Source: Burkholderiales bacterium (lineage in GTDB: Bacteria; Pseudomonadota; Gammaproteobacteria; Burkholderiales; Usitatibacteraceae). From it: a stretch of 9,697 nt of DNA. Positions 6,206 through 9,697 of the stretch are shown one piece after another (the stretch's first letter is position 1; each line of letters begins with the position of its first letter). A program made the position numbers and the translations under genes. Where the stretch lies: the NCBI GenBank assembly GCA_014378085.1, contig JACMOJ010000484.1, positions 1-9,697 of the forward strand, in the 5' to 3' direction. The notes beneath the pieces were generated by a model. The model had not been told where the DNA came from, ran no database searches, and was given only the letters and a program-made list of their open reading frames with translations.

Positions 6206-7488
6206 AGCTAGAGATTCGCAACGGCCGATTAATTGATCCCTCTGTTGCTGACGACAGCCACGAAGGCCGCGCCAATTTGTACATTGAGGATGCGCTCATC
6301 TTGTCTGTCGGAAATACGGCGCCGGATGGTTTTGTGGCGGACAAAATTATTGATGCGGCGGGTAAGGTTGTTGCCCCCGGACTGGTGGATTTGTGCGCAC
6401 GTTTGCGCGAACCAGGTTATGAACATAAGGCAACGCTGGAGTCGGAACTGATGGCCGCCTCAGCCGGCGGTGTTACCTCGCTGGTGTGTCCACCAGATAC
6501 AGAGCCGGTGTTGGACGAACCAGGTTTGGTGGAGATGTTGAAGCGTCGCGGTTGGACGCTGAACCAAGCGCGGATTTATCCGCTTGGTGCATTAACTGCT
6601 GGTTTGAAAGGCGAAAAATTATCGGAAATGCTCGAGCTGACCGAGGCGGGCTGCATCGGATTTTTTCAGGCCGACCGGCCGATTGTTGACACCAGTGTTT
6701 TGTATCGCGCGATGCAATATGCGGCTACCTACGGCTTCACCATTTGGCTCCGACCGGAAGATGCGTTTCTTGCGCGCGGTGGCATCGCGCACGACGGTGA
6801 GGTAGCCTCAAGGTTGGGCCTTGCCGGAATTCCGTCGAGCGCGGAGACAGTCGCAATCGCCACCATTGCGACTCTGATGCGCGAAACCGGGGCGCGGGTA
6901 CATCTGGCGCGACTCTCGTCGGCATCAGGTGTGGAACTGGTCCGCCGTGCGAAGGCAGAAGGCCTGGCCGTGACCGCCGACGTGGGCATTCATCACTTGT
7001 TGCTCACCGATCGTGACATCGGCTACTTTGATTCACAGTATCGTTTCTCGCCGCCGCTTCGTTCACCGTCGGATCGTGATGCGTTGTCCGCTGGCGTGAT
7101 CGACGGCACCATCAATGCCATTTGCTCGGACCACACCCCGACCGACGACGATGAAAAAAATGTGCCATTCGGTGAGGCAACACCCGGCGCGTCGGGTCTT
7201 GAAATGCTGCTGCCGCTCACGCTGAAATGGGCGGAACATGCAAACGTTGCGCTACCAACCGCCTTGGCGAGAATCAGCACACACGCGGCGGACGTGCTCG
7301 GTAAGTCGCAGGGGCGTGTTGTGAAGGGAGCACCGGCGGATGTTTGTGTGTTTGATCCCCGCGCCTTCTGGGCGGTCACGCGCGAGACGTTGGTATCGCA
7401 AGGCAAGAACACACCCTATCTGGCGCGCGAAATGCAGGGCAAGGTCACGCACACTATTTGTGCGGGGCGGCTCGTCTACACGGCATAA
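6202..7488 (+). CDS. pyrC: Dihydroorotase-like protein PyrC' (PyrX), probably catalytically inactive
   Basis: A 428-residue amidohydrolase-fold protein aligned end to end with class I dihydroorotases: [80 protein letters not shown], and a C-terminal small beta domain. Active enzymes have an H-x-H metal pair after PGLVDL; here it is C65-A66-R67. The His of the usual 'CHVS' segment is R237, the acidic ligand around FTDDG is Q156-A157, and the last His of DHAPH is T314. H264/H265 and D310 remain. With most metal ligands missing it should not hydrolyse dihydroorotate. In Pseudomonas the equivalent PyrC' is a structural partner needed to assemble active PyrB, and the 4-base overlap with pyrB supports that role here. 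A functional pyrC should lie elsewhere in the genome. Automated annotation will probably call it dihydroorotase. Confidence 0.94.
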   Translation: MKLEIRNGRLIDPSVADDSHEGRANLYIEDALILSVGNTAPDGFVADKIIDAAGKVVAPGLVDLCARLREPGYEHKATLESELMAASAGGVTSLVCPPDTEPVLDEPGLVEMLKRRGWTLNQARIYPLGALTAGLKGEKLSEMLELTEAGCIGFFQADRPIVDTSVLYRAMQYAATYGFTIWLRPEDAFLARGGIAHDGEVASRLGLAGIPSSAETVAIATIATLMRETGARVHLARLSSASGVELVRRAKAEGLAVTADVGIHHLLLTDRDIGYFDSQYRFSPPLRSPSDRDALSAGVIDGTINAICSDHTPTDDDEKNVPFGEATPGASGLEMLLPLTLKWAEHANVALPTALARISTHAADVLGKSQGRVVKGAPADVCVFDPRAFWAVTRETLVSQGKNTPYLAREMQGKVTHTICAGRLVYTA

Positions 7489-7541
7489 ACTTACCAGCTT
7501 GTTTTTATGTTTCACACCACAACGCATTTGATTGGCACGCA

Positions 7542-9632
7542 ATGAATACACTACTTGACTTCACCGGGCTGCCAAAATTTAAGTTGTTCACACCAGACCT
7601 TGTAAAGCCCGCCATCGACGAGTTGATTGCGGATGCGGAGCGGGTGGTCACACAGGTGACGGCTTCCGGCGAATTGCCGACATGGGCAAATGTCGTCACG
7701 CCGATTGACGATGTGACCGAGAAGCTGGGGCGTGCATGGGGTGTCGTGGGTCATCTGAATGCGGTGGTCAATTCGCCAGCGCTGCGAGACGCCTACAACG
7801 GCATGCTGCCAACCATCACACAGTTTTGGAGCCAGCTTTCGCAAAACGAGGCCCTATTTGCTAAATACAAGCAAATACGGGCGTCTTCGAGCATTTCTGT
7901 ATCAAACGGCACGCCAGTAGGCAACTTTAATGATGTTGCAGTTGCGCTTACCGCCGGGCAAATGCGTTCGCTCGATAACGAGATTCGCGATTTTCGTTTA
8001 GGCGGGGCGGAGCTCAGTGCTGGCGAGAAGGCGGAGTTCCAAGCGATCCAAGAAGAGCTCTCCACGTTGATGTCGAAGTTCAATGACAATGTGTTGGACG
8101 CAACCAATGCGTTCGGGCATGTGATTGTTGATGAATTGGAATTGGCGGGCTTGGCGGAGGACGCCATCGAGGCCGCTCGACAGTTAGCCGAAGCCGATGG
8201 CCAAGCCGGTTGGAAGTTCACATTGCAGGCGCCCTCCTATATGCCAGTGATGCAATACGCCAACAACCAAGCCCTGCGGGAGCGAATGTACCGCGCCTAT
8301 GTCACGCGCGCGTCCGAGCTCGGTGCCAACGCGGAGTGGGACAACGGCGCGGTAATCAAGCGCATTCTTGCGCTGCGTAAGGCGTCGGCGATTTTGTTGG
8401 GTTACAACAACTACGCGGAAGTCTCACTGGCAGCAAAGATGGCGGAAACGCCTAACGAAGTGGTCAATTTTTTAAATGAAATGGCTACCAAATCGCGTCC
8501 GTTTGCGGAAAAAGATTGGCAAGCGTTACAGGCGTTTGCGCGCGAGCAACTCAATATGGCTAACGTGAATGCGTGGGATGTTGGTTACGTTTCTGAAAAG
8601 CTGCGGCAACAGCGATATGCTTTTTCGGATAACGACGTTAAGCAATATTTCCCAGAGGGTAAAGTCATCGCCGGTCTGTTTCGCGTCGTCGAATCTATTT
8701 ACGGTGTGGTCTTTAACAAAGCCGCCGCAGAAACGTGGCACACCGATGTGCAGTTCTACGATGTGCGTCATAAGGACGGAACACTGATTGGCCAGTTTTA
8801 TTTTGATTTGTATGCGCGCGACAACAAACGCGGCGGCGCGTGGATGGATGATGCGATTAATCGACGTCACGTACACGGTAAGTTGCAGCACCCGGTCGCT
8901 TTTATGACCTGCAATTTCCCCGCGCCGGTGGGCCGGGGTGATCAACAGCGTCCTGCGTTATTCACGCACGATGATGTCATTACGTTGTTTCACGAATTTG
9001 GCCATGGGTTACATCAACTGCTTACCGAGGTCGATGAGTTGGGCGTGTCTGGCATCAATGGCGTGGAGTGGGATGCGGTTGAGTTGCCATCGCAGTTTAT
9101 GGAGAACTTCTGCTGGGAATGGGACGTGCTGCGACATATGACCGCGCATGTTGAAACAGGCGAGCCGCTGCCGCGAAGTTTGTTTGACAAGATGATTGCG
9201 GCGAAAAATTTCCAAACGGGGATGCAGTTTCTGCGCCAGATTGAGTTCGCACTGTTCGATATGCAATCGCATACTGACTTCGACCCGACGGGCGAGCCGA
9301 TCATGGCGCTTGTGCAGCGCGTTCGTGAGCAAGTTGCGGTGGTGCAGTACCCGCATTTCAACCGTATGCCGCATGCGTTCGGACATATTTTTGGCGGCGG
9401 TTATGCGGCGGGTTATTACAGCTACAAGTGGGCGGAAGTATTGTCGGCCGACGCCTATGCCGCGTTTGAAGAAAGCGGTGTCCTCAGCCGAGAGACGGGC
9501 GATCGGTTTAGGCGGGAAGTGCTGGCGCGAGGCGGTAGCAGGCCCGCCATGGAGTCGTTTATTGCGTTTCGTGGGCGCAAGCCAGAAATCGAGCATCTGC
9601 TTCGGCACAATGGGATGAAGTTAGCCGCTTAG
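7542..9632 (+). CDS. prlC: Oligopeptidase A, M3-family zinc metallopeptidase
   Basis: A 696-residue cytoplasmic peptidase close to E. coli OpdA/PrlC (680 residues), which degrades short peptides including cleaved signal peptides. The zinc motif is HEFGHGLHQLL (H484, E485, H488), and the third ligand is E514 in WDAVELPSQFMEN, the spacing expected for M3. The C-terminal substrate-closing segment HIFGGGYAAGYYSYKWAEVLSADAY (from H615) and the RETGDRFRREVLARGGS and FRGRKPEIEHLL tail are typical. ATG 7542 is preferred: it yields the family N-terminus MNTLLDFTGLPKF. The frame is open further upstream to a GTG at 7458, but that would overlap pyrC' and add unrelated sequence. There is no clear ribosome binding site before 7542. 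It lies 53 bp after pyrC', so it may be read through from the pyr operon, although it has no role in pyrimidine synthesis. Confidence 0.96.
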   Translation: MNTLLDFTGLPKFKLFTPDLVKPAIDELIADAERVVTQVTASGELPTWANVVTPIDDVTEKLGRAWGVVGHLNAVVNSPALRDAYNGMLPTITQFWSQLSQNEALFAKYKQIRASSSISVSNGTPVGNFNDVAVALTAGQMRSLDNEIRDFRLGGAELSAGEKAEFQAIQEELSTLMSKFNDNVLDATNAFGHVIVDELELAGLAEDAIEAARQLAEADGQAGWKFTLQAPSYMPVMQYANNQALRERMYRAYVTRASELGANAEWDNGAVIKRILALRKASAILLGYNNYAEVSLAAKMAETPNEVVNFLNEMATKSRPFAEKDWQALQAFAREQLNMANVNAWDVGYVSEKLRQQRYAFSDNDVKQYFPEGKVIAGLFRVVESIYGVVFNKAAAETWHTDVQFYDVRHKDGTLIGQFYFDLYARDNKRGGAWMDDAINRRHVHGKLQHPVAFMTCNFPAPVGRGDQQRPALFTHDDVITLFHEFGHGLHQLLTEVDELGVSGINGVEWDAVELPSQFMENFCWEWDVLRHMTAHVETGEPLPRSLFDKMIAAKNFQTGMQFLRQIEFALFDMQSHTDFDPTGEPIMALVQRVREQVAVVQYPHFNRMPHAFGHIFGGGYAAGYYSYKWAEVLSADAYAAFEESGVLSRETGDRFRREVLARGGSRPAMESFIAFRGRKPEIEHLLRHNGMKLAA

Positions 9633-9679
9633 CCAAAGCTTGTTAGATGTATGTGGCGCACGGCGCAAGAAAGCTGCCG

Positions 9680-9697
9680 TTCCCGCGCAGGCGGGAA
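9680..9697. repeat. REP/dRS3-like palindrome, cut by the window edge
   Basis: TTCCCGC-GCAG-GCGGGAA is a perfect 7-bp inverted repeat with a 4-base loop. The wording 'CGTTCCCGCGCAGGCGGGAA' is that of dispersed intergenic palindromes known from many proteobacteria and from Neisseria dRS3 (ATTCCC-N8-GGGAAT). It lies 48 bp after the prlC stop, may also act as its transcript end, and probably continues beyond the window. Confidence 0.6.

Noticed and set aside
7458..7541. Upstream GTG start for prlC adding 28 residues
   Set aside because: It lies inside the end of pyrC', has no ribosome binding site, and adds residues not found in oligopeptidase A; ATG 7542 gives the family N-terminus.

Overview
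The window reads as bacterial chromosome, most likely from a betaproteobacterium. The main reason is the ordered block yqgE(algH)-ruvX-pyrR-pyrB-pyrC', whose third pyr gene encodes the metal-site-deficient dihydroorotase-like protein typical of beta/gammaproteobacterial pyrB operons. A class I photolyase close to E. coli PhrB and an oligopeptidase A close to E. coli PrlC fit this. The assignment comes from remembered family resemblance, not from a search.

Layout. (1) 1-831, plus strand: the C-terminal 136 residues of a cysteine-rich protein cut by the window edge, then a 131-aa gene 24 bp downstream with a strong ribosome binding site and a TTG start. Neither has a confident family. The arrangement resembles an effector C-terminus with its immunity gene, and this is the least explained part of the window. 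(2) 832-1199: no convincing gene, but a strong GC hairpin (932-955) between convergent genes. (3) 1200-3563, minus strand: phrB (photolyase) followed by a NYN-domain/OST-HTH putative RNase, 78 bp apart and possibly co-transcribed. (4) 3564-3682: divergent promoter region holding a short 12-nt-periodic repeat and a -10-like hexamer almost touching the yqgE start. (5) 3683-7488, plus strand: yqgE, ruvX, pyrR, pyrB and pyrC', tightly packed with overlaps at three of four junctions. (6) 7542-9632, plus strand: prlC, an M3-family zinc oligopeptidase. (7) 9680-9697: a perfect palindrome of REP/dRS3-like type at the window edge.

How the genes work together. PyrB makes carbamoyl aspartate, the committed step of pyrimidine synthesis. 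The PyrC'-like partner has lost most of its metal ligands and is probably a structural subunit of a PyrB-PyrC' complex, so a true dihydroorotase should be encoded elsewhere. PyrR may sense pyrimidine nucleotides or salvage uracil. RuvX and YqgE are conserved housekeeping proteins carried in the same transcript. PhrB repairs UV-induced cyclobutane dimers. The core genes look intact and ordinary; the novelty is concentrated at the left edge.
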